From NCBI GenBank assembly GCA_017454815.1, contig JAFTCG010000039.1, positions 1 to 50,250 of the forward strand: DNA of 50,250 bases, read 5' to 3'. Both the position numbers and the translations under genes were made by a program. This stretch comes from Clostridia bacterium (GTDB lineage: Bacteria; Bacillota; Clostridia; Oscillospirales; Acutalibacteraceae). The notes beneath the pieces are model-generated. The model searched no databases. It had not been told where the DNA came from and was given only the letters and a program-made list of their open reading frames with translations. Positions 26,621-35,362 of the stretch are shown piece by piece. Numbering within the stretch: the first letter of the stretch is position 1; each line of letters opens with the position of its first letter.

Positions 26621-27976
26621 TTATTTAAAGATATCGCTCAGCGAAGTCATCTTCATCTGGCCGTTCGTCAGCACTATGACGGTGTCGCCGACTTCCATGG
26701 TGTCGTCGCCTCGCGGGAAGACGAGCTTGTTGTGCCTGATGAGGCAGCAGATGAGGATATTGTCCTTGATCGGAAGATCCTTGAACATGACAGACGTGTA
26801 TTCTTTTTCGGAATCGATCTGGAATTCAAGCGCCTCAACTTTGCCGTCGACGAGCTCATACATCGTCTTGACGCCGCTGCCGTCGCTGTTGGAAAGGGCG
26901 CGGATATAACGGACTATCCTGTTTGCGGCAAGGTTTTTCGGCGAGATAACGCTTTCGACGCCGATGCTCGACAGGACTTCGTCGGAAACTCTGTTGACCT
27001 TCGTCACGGTCTTCTTGACGCCGAGCGACGAGACGTAAAGCGAAGTGATAATGTTCTCCTCGTCGATTTGCGCAAGGCAGACGACGCTGTCTTGCTGTTC
27101 AACGCCGTTTTCAAGCAGCACCTCTTTGTCGGTGCCGTCGGCGCAGATTATCTCCGCCTTCGGGAGCAGACGGCTCAATTCAAGGCATCTGTCATGGTCG
27201 ATCTCGATTATCTTTACGCGAAATCCAAGCTCGATGAGCTGGCTTGCGAGGTAATAGCCTATTCTTCCGCCGCCGATTATCATGGTGTTCTTTGCGCTGT
27301 GCTCATACATTCCCAGCTGTTTCATGAACGAGGAAAGATGCTTCCTCGAAGCGGTGATGGAGATCTTGTCGTCCTTTTCGATCACGAAATCTCCGCTGGG
27401 GATGAACACTTCGTCCTTTCTTCTGACGGCGCAAACGAGTATTTCGACCTTGTATTCGTCATAGATGTCGGAAACGGGTTTTCCGATCAGCGGGTTGTTC
27501 TCTTTTATCCTTATTTCGGCAAGCTCTACCCTGCCCTTTGAAAATGCGTCGATCTTTATAGCCGACGGGAAACGCAGGATCCTCGAAATCTCGTTTGAAG
27601 CTTCAAGCTCCGGGTTTACAGCCATGCTCAGCCCCAGCTCCTCCTTGAGAAAATGGAGCTGCTTGGAGTATTCGGGATTCCTCACCCTGGCGATAGTGTG
27701 GCGTGCGCCGACTTTTTTGGCGATCATGCAACACATAACATTCACTTCGTCGGACGAGGTTGCGGCGATGAGGAGCCTTGCTTTTTCAACTCCGGCTTCC
27801 TTCTGCAGCTCAAAGTTTGCTCCGTTGCCGCAGATGCCCAGAACGTCGTAGTTGTTTACCGCATACTCGATGAGCTTTGGATCTTTGTCGATAACGGTGA
27901 TATTATGTTCTTCCATCGAAAGGTGTCTTACAAGGTTAAGACCGGCCTTTCCGGCGCCGACAATAACAATATTCAT
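26621..27976 (-). CDS. trkA: Trk potassium uptake regulatory subunit TrkA
   Basis: The 451-residue peripheral protein contains two tandem RCK units. The first NAD-binding Rossmann motif is IVIVGAGKAGLNLVRHL (residues 3-19) and the second MIIGGGRIGYYLASQL (near 232-247). Each is followed by an RCK_C domain, the last ending near residue 450. It gates TrkH in response to nucleotides. In other Firmicutes RCK_C domains are known to bind c-di-AMP; that link here is inference. AGGTAGGATC precedes the start. It follows licD by 42 bases without a terminator. Confidence 0.95.
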   Translation of the reverse strand: MNIVIVGAGKAGLNLVRHLSMEEHNITVIDKDPKLIEYAVNNYDVLGICGNGANFELQKEAGVEKARLLIAATSSDEVNVMCCMIAKKVGARHTIARVRNPEYSKQLHFLKEELGLSMAVNPELEASNEISRILRFPSAIKIDAFSKGRVELAEIRIKENNPLIGKPVSDIYDEYKVEILVCAVRRKDEVFIPSGDFVIEKDDKISITASRKHLSSFMKQLGMYEHSAKNTMIIGGGRIGYYLASQLIELGFRVKIIEIDHDRCLELSRLLPKAEIICADGTDKEVLLENGVEQQDSVVCLAQIDEENIITSLYVSSLGVKKTVTKVNRVSDEVLSSIGVESVISPKNLAANRIVRYIRALSNSDGSGVKTMYELVDGKVEALEFQIDSEKEYTSVMFKDLPIKDNILICCLIRHNKLVFPRGDDTMEVGDTVIVLTNGQMKMTSLSDIFK

Positions 27977-28018
27977 TTTCGGATCCTACCTTCTTACTTC
28001 GCAGTTTTTTGCAGCAGA

Positions 28019-28855
28019 TCAAAGATCAATATAGTCTTCGTCAATATAATAGTCCATCTTATGAGCGGGCTGTCGCTTGTCCTCCGGCGGAGGAGTCATG
28101 TAGTCGCCGAAAATCATCTTCAGCGCGCCGTCGTACCCGTTGGGTATGCTCATTTGGGTGTCGTCATATTTGACGTAGGTCGCTTCTTTAAACCATTCGG
28201 CGGGCATTCTGTAATATCTGCCCTTTTTCTGGCCCCTGTTGATCAGGAGGACGTCCGAGCCTTCGCAGGGGTATTTCGCCATGATGTCTTCCGTCTTTTT
28301 TGAGATCTTATGCTGATCCACCCATTTGACAAAACCGGAAAGAAAGCCGTAAACCTTCGCTTTTTTGGAAGCACCGGGCATTTTGTCCCCGCCGTACGCC
28401 GCAAGAGTTACGACGTTCCTGAGCACCTGAAGCCTTTTCTCGTGGAAATAGCGGACGATCGGGTTTTTGGGAGAGCCTTCGATGACGAACACATCTATGA
28501 AGATCCCCTCGTCGTAGTCGTTCTTGCGGTCAAGCGTTTCAACGAGCGTATGTTCCATGCAGATTTTGGAATAAACTCTGTTATATTTATCGTTGGTGTC
28601 ACAGCTGAGCAGATACACGCCGCGTTGCTTTCCCCATTCGGGAAAATCCTTCACAAGCTTTTGGTATTCTTCCCTTTTTATCCAGACGTCGATGTCGTCG
28701 TCCCAGGGTATCATCCCGTGTTCCCGGACCGCGCCGATGAGCGTGCCGTAAGCGGCATAGTATTCGATATTCTTTTCGCGGCAGAATTCGTCAAAAAGCC
28801 CGAAAACTTTCATCACTATGGATTGTATCGTCTTTAAATCGGTTACCTGTTTCAT
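28019..28855 (-). CDS. LicD-family phosphotransferase
   Basis: The 278-residue protein has the LicD nucleotidyltransferase-like signature: GTLIGAVREHGMIPWDDDIDVWIKREEYQKL near residues 37-67, with the metal-binding D-D-D-I-D. Family members add phosphocholine or other phospho-groups to surface glycopolymers (teichoic acid, LPS, capsule). No membrane segment is seen, so it probably acts at the cytoplasmic face. It is the first gene after a perfect promoter and lies just before trkA-trkH with no terminator, an unusual pairing. The acceptor cannot be predicted. Confidence 0.9.
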   Translation of the reverse strand: MKQVTDLKTIQSIVMKVFGLFDEFCREKNIEYYAAYGTLIGAVREHGMIPWDDDIDVWIKREEYQKLVKDFPEWGKQRGVYLLSCDTNDKYNRVYSKICMEHTLVETLDRKNDYDEGIFIDVFVIEGSPKNPIVRYFHEKRLQVLRNVVTLAAYGGDKMPGASKKAKVYGFLSGFVKWVDQHKISKKTEDIMAKYPCEGSDVLLINRGQKKGRYYRMPAEWFKEATYVKYDDTQMSIPNGYDGALKMIFGDYMTPPPEDKRQPAHKMDYYIDEDYIDL

Positions 28856-28888
28856 ATGTTTTCCCTTTCGTTAAGCGGATCAACGGCT

Positions 28889-28917
28889 ATTATATAATTA
28901 TTGCAAAGCTATGTCAA
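28889..28917 (-). promoter_or_regulatory. SigA-type promoter of licD-trkA-trkH
   Basis: On the minus strand: TTGACA (28912-28917), 17 bases, TATAAT (28889-28894), both perfect. Confidence 0.88.
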
Positions 28918-28943
28918 GCCGCTTAATCGGCAACGCCGCGGCG

Positions 28944-31766
28944 TTATAATTCGCTTTCAAAGTTGACAACAGGCGCAAGCGCAGCCGAATCAAATGCGTC
29001 GATCGTTCCGTCGTCGTTCAGGTCGCCCGCTTTGAAGAAAGCCGTGTTGTCCCCAAGATCCGTTTCAAAATTTACAGCCGAATAAAGCAGCGACAGGTCA
29101 AAAGCGTCGACGTATCCGTCGGAATCGAGGTCGCCGCGAACGACCGCAGTAATTTCGGCGACAGCGCTGCCGGCGCTGTTTTTTGCGCAAACCGTAAAGC
29201 CTGTTGAAACAACGTCGTCTCCGGAAAGCTCACGGCCTTCAATATCCCTGACGAACACGTTTTCGTTTTTAAACTGCGCCACAAGCTCCGAAACTGAGGT
29301 TCCCTGCCCTATTCCGGTTATCATGCCGTCCTTGATCCTAAGATCTGAGCCATCGGCAAGCTCGAGCTTTATCTCCTCGATTTTTGCAAACAGAGCCCGG
29401 TTGAACGTGACGTTGCCGGTGAATTCATTGTTGCAGGTGCGGTCCGTATAGAGAGTACAGGAATAGCCCGGATACTTTTCTTCCATCAGCGCTTTCAGCT
29501 CTTCACGTCCGGTAAGATAGACGTATACAAGGTCGGTATTCGTAACGACGTAAACGGACGCACGGAAGACCTCATCGCCCTCGTCCTTTGAGAACACCGG
29601 ATGGTTTTTCCCTTTTGTCCAGACAACGTTTGCGCTCTCCAGAACGTATGCGGCATATCCGTCCGCAAACTGTTGCGCTGTCAGAGAAGTTATTGCTTCA
29701 ACCCCTGCACTGCTTCCCAAAGGCGGGATCCCGTCGATCGCATAGCAGTTCGTGTAATTCAAATTGCCGGCTCCCGCGAATGCGCCGAAATTCGACGTTG
29801 CACAAACGTTCGCCACGCAAAAGCAATTGTCCGTTGCGGCGGAAGAATTAAAGCCAATCAAGCCGCCGACGTTTTCTTCGCCCGTGACTTCGCCCGAGCA
29901 ATAGCAGTTGTAGACCTTCTTGCTGTTTGAAAGTCCTATCAGACCGCCGACGTTATTTTTGCCGCCGACGCTCACGTTCTCAAGCCCGATGAGTTTTATC
30001 AGGCTGTTCGATCCTGTGACGCCGAAAAGTCCGGCGTTGTCGCCAGCCGTGACGTTAAGGTTGCGTATCACATGTCCGTTGCCGTCGAAAGTGCCGTCGA
30101 AGAAGTTGTCCTGCGTTCCTATCGGAGCAAAGGCGATGCCCGACATGTCTATATCCGAAGTGAGAATCACGGTTTTGCCCTTGAAGGTTTTGCCGCTGTT
30201 TACGTTGTTCGAGAATCCGACAAGCTCCTCGGCGTTCGCGATCTCATATGTATCGGGGGTGGATGCAAACGCCTTGACGCAGACGTTATTATAACCTTTT
30301 GAAGAAGAATCGTTCCACGACGAGGTACCGAATCTGTAGTAGCTTTGTCCCTCGGACGAGCTGTAATACCTGTTGTACGATCCGTCGTTCAAGCCCGACT
30401 GACCCTCGACGGGGATGAGCGCGCCGTCGTCGGAAGTGAGCGTTACGACAGCCGAAAAAATCTCTCCGCTTTTTACCCTGACCTGTTCGTCCAGGTCGAC
30501 CGTATAGTATCCGCTGAAGTTCACCGATCCGCTTTGCGAAAGAGCGCAGGTTGCGTTGTTGACCGGCGTTGCATAGTTGTCGGGAAGGCCTTTGTAAATT
30601 TCGACAGTGTAGTCCGCGGTCGGATTTGCGACGTAGAAAGAAACTCTGTCGATCACTTCTTCCTCGTCGGCGGTGAATACATTGGCGAAGGACGCCGTTT
30701 TAATGGCTTCACCGCTCAACATTCCCGACATCGTCTGACCGTAGCCGTAGCCGTCGTACTGATAAACTTTTTCAAATTTTTCGCTGTCTTCGACTTCGAG
30801 CGCGTGGAAATTGTCAATCGATTTGTCAGAGTAAGACAGGTAGAAATAGCCCTCGTTGCCCCATGATCCGCCGTAACTGTTCTTGACTATCCATGCGCCT
30901 TTTGAATCGGGGGTGCTTTTTGTGAAGTTGGCGACGTCATAGTTGTCGTCCCAGCCGACGACCGTTATCTGATGGTTGGTTCCGTTCTCGTCCGGGCAGT
31001 AGTAGCAATAGTTGCCGAAAGTCCTCGTCAAAAACGAACCTGACATGTAAAACGCCGCTGTAACGGAGCCGTTTTCCATGATTTTTTCTTTTATTGTCTG
31101 AATGTTGTCCTTCGGGATAGTGTAAGACTCCGTCAGACGATAAACGCTGTCGTACCTTTCGGACTCCTCGTAGTTGCCCATTGCGCCGACGTTGTTTTCG
31201 CTGAAGGGATAGTCGCTTTCAAGCGCAAATCCGCTGCCCCTTGCCAGCGAAAAAGTTGAGCGAAGCCAGTTGCCTCCGTTGTGATATGGGTCGGCAACGC
31301 AGACTCCGTCGCCGCTCGTCGGATCACTCGGATCGTCGGCAAGGCTGTTGTGGGTAAACCAGACGTGATGGGCTTCCGACAAGTCGATGTTTTCAAGCTC
31401 CTGCGACGGATCTTCGGATTTTTTCAGAAGATTGCTTTCTGCCGCCGAAACCACGGAAAACGCCCAGCAGCAACCTGTTGTGCCCTGGTCTTTCACCCCG
31501 GTGACAACGCCTTTTTCGGCACCGTTGTACCTTTCCGGGAGGAATACGTTTTTCCTGAAAGTTTTGCCGCCGTCATTTTCACCGCTTTCAAAAGACACCT
31601 CGTTGCCGTTTTCGTCGACCCAATTGCAGTCGCTGTAACCCGACGGGGAAGCTTCGCCGAAAACCAGAGTATATAGTTTTTCCGAAACATGATCGCCCAG
31701 CGCGAAAACAGAGACGTTTTCAAGAACGATCAAAAGGCATATCAACAATCCTGTTAGTTTTTTCAT
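28944..31766 (-). CDS. Secreted papain-like (C1) peptidase with lectin-like, GLUG and dockerin modules
   Basis: The product has 940 residues from the ATG at 31766; GGTGAG lies six bases before it, while the GTG at 31775 has little upstream support. After a signal peptide comes a C1 peptidase domain: QGTTGCCWAF with catalytic Cys100, NHQITVVGWDDNYD with His266, and IVKNSYGGSWGNEGY with Asn297. A lectin-like domain (about 330-490, IDRVSFYVANPTADYTVEIYKG) follows, then GLUG-type repeats (about 560-660), a pre-dockerin module and a dockerin whose two loops (DLDSDGYVDAFD, DLNDDGTIDAFD) are perfect Ca2+-binding loops. It should be exported and docked to a cohesin. Function as surface protease is inferred from intact catalytic residues. 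Confidence 0.9.
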   Translation of the reverse strand: MKKLTGLLICLLIVLENVSVFALGDHVSEKLYTLVFGEASPSGYSDCNWVDENGNEVSFESGENDGGKTFRKNVFLPERYNGAEKGVVTGVKDQGTTGCCWAFSVVSAAESNLLKKSEDPSQELENIDLSEAHHVWFTHNSLADDPSDPTSGDGVCVADPYHNGGNWLRSTFSLARGSGFALESDYPFSENNVGAMGNYEESERYDSVYRLTESYTIPKDNIQTIKEKIMENGSVTAAFYMSGSFLTRTFGNYCYYCPDENGTNHQITVVGWDDNYDVANFTKSTPDSKGAWIVKNSYGGSWGNEGYFYLSYSDKSIDNFHALEVEDSEKFEKVYQYDGYGYGQTMSGMLSGEAIKTASFANVFTADEEEVIDRVSFYVANPTADYTVEIYKGLPDNYATPVNNATCALSQSGSVNFSGYYTVDLDEQVRVKSGEIFSAVVTLTSDDGALIPVEGQSGLNDGSYNRYYSSSEGQSYYRFGTSSWNDSSSKGYNNVCVKAFASTPDTYEIANAEELVGFSNNVNSGKTFKGKTVILTSDIDMSGIAFAPIGTQDNFFDGTFDGNGHVIRNLNVTAGDNAGLFGVTGSNSLIKLIGLENVSVGGKNNVGGLIGLSNSKKVYNCYCSGEVTGEENVGGLIGFNSSAATDNCFCVANVCATSNFGAFAGAGNLNYTNCYAIDGIPPLGSSAGVEAITSLTAQQFADGYAAYVLESANVVWTKGKNHPVFSKDEGDEVFRASVYVVTNTDLVYVYLTGREELKALMEEKYPGYSCTLYTDRTCNNEFTGNVTFNRALFAKIEEIKLELADGSDLRIKDGMITGIGQGTSVSELVAQFKNENVFVRDIEGRELSGDDVVSTGFTVCAKNSAGSAVAEITAVVRGDLDSDGYVDAFDLSLLYSAVNFETDLGDNTAFFKAGDLNDDGTIDAFDSAALAPVVNFESEL

Positions 31767-31803
31767 AGCACTCACCGCCCGAAATGTGTGTTGTTATAAT
31801 AAT

Positions 31804-31832
31804 ATTATCTCACAAACCAAAAGCAAAATCAA
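31804..31832 (-). promoter_or_regulatory. Candidate promoter of the C1 peptidase gene
   Basis: On the minus strand: TTGATT (31827-31832), 17 bases, GATAAT (31804-31809). The -35 overlaps the addA stop codon. No terminator follows addA, so read-through is also possible. Confidence 0.6.
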
Positions 31833-34800
31833 TCAAAAAGCGAAATTTCCTGCGACAGATGGAACGAATATATCACCGTGCCGGCGACCTTCATGCCAAA
31901 GCATTCCTCGACGGCTTTCCTGTAGATCGAAAGCTGGTTAAAATATCTCTGCTTCAGTTCATCGGGGGAAGAAACCCTGTCGGTCTTGTAATCGACGACA
32001 ACGATCTCCCCGTTTTCCTCAAAAGCGCAGTCGACAATACCCTGAACGAGGATCTTCTCATCTTTCGCCTCATCCGGAACGTCGAGCCCGAGGTCTTCGG
32101 GCGTCATGTTGATCAAAAACTTTTTCTCGCGGTAGATCCCGTCGGACGAAAACATCCTTTGAGCGAGCGGGGAAGAAAAGAATCCGCGCAGTTTTTTTCT
32201 GTCCAGCGAGGAGGCCTGGAGATCATTGAGGAAGTTTTTCCCCTTAACGTTTTCGATCTCTTTTTCGAGGTCGGCTTTTGCGGCGTAGTAATCGCAGTGC
32301 TGCATGAACAAGTGCATTGCCGTGCCTCTCTGCGCCGGAGTAAGCCCCTCTTTGTCGAGGAACGCAGGCCTTGAAGAAGCGAAAAACTCCGTGTTCATCT
32401 TTTCCTTGCCGTCGGAAGCGCCCATTTTCGACGCAAAGGAATTGACTGCGGCGTAAGGATATGTATAATCCATCTTTTCTTTGAGCATTTCAACCGTTTC
32501 CCGACAATACGGCTGTCTTTCGCCGCCGCTTCCGTCGCAATCAAACTCCTCAACGCTTGTCACAACGTTAACGTCGATCGGAAAATCTCCCTGAATGACC
32601 GCCGGGGAAACACCGATCTCTTTTCGCAATTCTTTTGCGCAGGGGTGCTTTAAGGCGCAGGTGAGCAGCCAATCGGAATATTTTACAGCTCTCAACGCTT
32701 CAAACGAAGAATAGCCTTCGCCGAAAAGGCTAAGGTAGTTTTTCTTCAAGACGCCGCCGAGATCATCACCCCGGATGCACATGATTAGCTTTTCCTTCGC
32801 CCTCGTGAGCGCAACGTACAAAACGCGCATCTCTTCCTCGATCATCCTGCGTTTTTTGACGCATTTGAGCGCAAGATGGTTGACGGTCTCATATTTTATC
32901 CCTCTGTCGACGTCCCTGCCGACAAGTCCGACGCCATATTCAACGTCCACGATCATCGAGGAGTTGCAATCGGAAAAATTGAGCTTGGAAGAACAGCCTG
33001 CGATAATACAAACCGGGAATTCAAGCCCCTTGCTTTTGTGAACGGACATGATCTTCACTGCGTTGTTTTCCGCAAGCGACCTCGGCGACGGAGCTATGTC
33101 CGAGCCGTTGACGCGGATTTTCTCAATCAGACGCAAAAACGCCGACAATCCGAGCATAGTGTTTTGCAAAACGGTCTTAGCGTAGTCCCTGAACATGTAC
33201 AGATCGTTCCTTCTCGCTTCGCCGTCGCTCATGGAAAGGACAATGCTTTCATATCCCGTTTCCTCTATCAACCGTCCTATCAGCTCGTCGACGCTCATAA
33301 CGGATGACCACAGCCTGTAGGAATCGATTTTGTTGAGAAACTCGATGCATTTTTCATCGCCTTTCACGGCACAGACTTTCACGCACTTGTAGATGCTTTC
33401 TCTCCTGCCGCCGTCAAGGCGAACGTTCGATATCTCGTCCGCGGAAAACGAGAATATCGGGCTCATCATCACGCCCATCACCGCGATGTCGTCGAGGGGG
33501 TTGTTTATCGTTTTCAAGAGCGATAGCATCGTCCTGATCTCCGCCGTCTCGAAAAGGCTTTCGTTGGAATCAAAGCTGCAGGCTATGCCCCTGTTTTCCA
33601 GAGCTTTTGCATAAACTCCGCCATTGGATTTGACCGCGCGCAGGAGAACGCAGACGTCGCCGGGCTGTATCTCCCTTTCGCCGTTTTTGTCGGTGATTTT
33701 TTCCTTTGAAAAAAGCAGCTGTTCAACTCTGCCGGCTATGAACTCCGCTTCTTTTTCTGCCGCCGTACTGCCTTCCATGTTCTCGATCTTCAAAACGTCT
33801 ATTTCGACATCGCTCGTATCTTTTTCCGGGTAATCGGCTCCGCAGACGAGCATTTCGCTGCGGCGGTAGTCGATCCCGCACGATTCGGTCGTCATGATCT
33901 GCGAGAAAACATGGTTGACCCAATCGGTAATGCCTTTTCTGCTGCGGAAATTTTTTCCGAGATAAATGTTAGCGGGATAACCCTCGTCGACGCTGTCGTG
34001 GTATCTCATCCTCTTTTCGATGAAAAGTTGAGGGATCGCCTGTCGGAAGCTGTAGATGCTCTGCTTTACATCCCCGACAAAAAACAGGTTTTCGCCATTC
34101 CTCGAAACGGCGTCAAACAGCAGATCCTGCGCATAGTTGGTGTCCTGATATTCGTCGACAAGGATATATTTGAATTTTTCGGCATACTGCTTTGCAACGT
34201 CCGTCCGGCAGACGACGTTGTTTTCGTCCTTATAAGTCAGAATGCCGATCGCCGCATGAAGGATATCCGAAAAGTCGACGCAGTTGTTCTCGCTTTTTCT
34301 TGCGGCATAGTTTTCGCAAAAGCATTTGAGAAATTCCGACGCCGCTTTCATGTAAGGGTAAAGCTGTTCGACGTCTTTTTTGTTTTCCTCGCTTGTTGAG
34401 CAAAACAGCTTTTTGAGCTTTTCCCTCGACTGCGCGGACGCATATTCCGAACGAAGCGTTCTGGCGGAATCCATGGCGGCGCTGTCATAGTTTCTCGGCT
34501 TTGTTCCGATCTTTGGGAATTTATGGTTCAGGACAAAATTCATCAGCTCATCGTAATCTTCGCCGCTTTCGCATCTTGTCGCTTTAAGGTATGCGTTTTT
34601 AAAAAATACGTTGTCGTCTCTTATCGAATCGCCGTAGCACTCAAGCGCAGTTTCATCTTCGCCGATCGTATCAAGCATCGCTTCTGTCAGCCGGCTGTAA
34701 TAGAGGAACGTCTCTTCGGCTTCTTTCACGACGACAGAGAGCATTTTTTCAAAATTCTTCCTGAATTCTTCGCTGATGCCGGAGATCCACTCGTCCGGGA

Positions 34801-35362
34801 ACGGGTAAGCCTGCGAGAATTCAAAGAGCATGAGCATTTTATCCTTGAACTCCCGATCGTTGCCGGAGGAGGTGTAAAGCCCGATCAGCTCCCTGAAAAC
34901 GGGATCGTCTTTTTCGTAATAATCCTCGACCGTATCCTCATAGACGTCGTGCATCATGCTGTTCTTTTCGGAGCTGTCCATGAAACGGCTTGAGCGCGAT
35001 ATTCCGGTTTTGTGATAGTTAGATTTGATGATGTCGTTGCAGAAGCTGTCGATGGTGCAGATCTTTGCGCCGGCGAGAAGCATCTTCTGCTTTTGAAGGT
35101 ATTTGTCGGTGGGGTTGCTCCTGATGAGATCGGCAAGCTTTTTGACGATCTTATCTTTCATCTGCGAGGCGGCGGCGTTTGTAAAAGTGACGATCAGTAT
35201 CTCGTCCGCGCCGCAGGGGTTTTCTTCGTCCGTGAGGATCCTTATAACCCTCTCAACAAGGACGGCGGTCTTGCCCGAACCTGCGGCCGCAGAGACAAGG
35301 ACACAGCCGTCTTTGGAAACTATAGCTTTCTGCTGGTCGGCAGTCCATGTTACGTCAGCCAT
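31829..35362 (-). CDS. addA: ATP-dependent helicase/nuclease subunit AddA
   Basis: The 1177-residue subunit of the Firmicutes counterpart of RecBCD processes double-strand ends for recombination. Walker A is AAAGSGKT (near residue 26-32), motif II is VDEYQDTN (near 400), and UvrD-like helicase motifs such as VMSVHKSKGLEFP (near 775) and LYVALTRAKEKL are present. The C-terminal RecB-like nuclease shows VVDYKTDRVSS. The start at 35362 follows GGAGGACGAAA, and ATGGCTGA overlaps the addB stop by eight bases, a coupling typical of the pair. The further seven codons in frame are inside addB and lack support. Confidence 0.95.
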   Translation of the reverse strand: MADVTWTADQQKAIVSKDGCVLVSAAAGSGKTAVLVERVIRILTDEENPCGADEILIVTFTNAAASQMKDKIVKKLADLIRSNPTDKYLQKQKMLLAGAKICTIDSFCNDIIKSNYHKTGISRSSRFMDSSEKNSMMHDVYEDTVEDYYEKDDPVFRELIGLYTSSGNDREFKDKMLMLFEFSQAYPFPDEWISGISEEFRKNFEKMLSVVVKEAEETFLYYSRLTEAMLDTIGEDETALECYGDSIRDDNVFFKNAYLKATRCESGEDYDELMNFVLNHKFPKIGTKPRNYDSAAMDSARTLRSEYASAQSREKLKKLFCSTSEENKKDVEQLYPYMKAASEFLKCFCENYAARKSENNCVDFSDILHAAIGILTYKDENNVVCRTDVAKQYAEKFKYILVDEYQDTNYAQDLLFDAVSRNGENLFFVGDVKQSIYSFRQAIPQLFIEKRMRYHDSVDEGYPANIYLGKNFRSRKGITDWVNHVFSQIMTTESCGIDYRRSEMLVCGADYPEKDTSDVEIDVLKIENMEGSTAAEKEAEFIAGRVEQLLFSKEKITDKNGEREIQPGDVCVLLRAVKSNGGVYAKALENRGIACSFDSNESLFETAEIRTMLSLLKTINNPLDDIAVMGVMMSPIFSFSADEISNVRLDGGRRESIYKCVKVCAVKGDEKCIEFLNKIDSYRLWSSVMSVDELIGRLIEETGYESIVLSMSDGEARRNDLYMFRDYAKTVLQNTMLGLSAFLRLIEKIRVNGSDIAPSPRSLAENNAVKIMSVHKSKGLEFPVCIIAGCSSKLNFSDCNSSMIVDVEYGVGLVGRDVDRGIKYETVNHLALKCVKKRRMIEEEMRVLYVALTRAKEKLIMCIRGDDLGGVLKKNYLSLFGEGYSSFEALRAVKYSDWLLTCALKHPCAKELRKEIGVSPAVIQGDFPIDVNVVTSVEEFDCDGSGGERQPYCRETVEMLKEKMDYTYPYAAVNSFASKMGASDGKEKMNTEFFASSRPAFLDKEGLTPAQRGTAMHLFMQHCDYYAAKADLEKEIENVKGKNFLNDLQASSLDRKKLRGFFSSPLAQRMFSSDGIYREKKFLINMTPEDLGLDVPDEAKDEKILVQGIVDCAFEENGEIVVVDYKTDRVSSPDELKQRYFNQLSIYRKAVEECFGMKVAGTVIYSFHLSQEISLFD

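Noticed and set aside
28932..28945. Palindrome AACGCCGCGGCGTT at the end of the C1 peptidase gene as terminator
   Set aside because: It has no real loop and no T-run, and it overlaps the stop codon; not a usual terminator.
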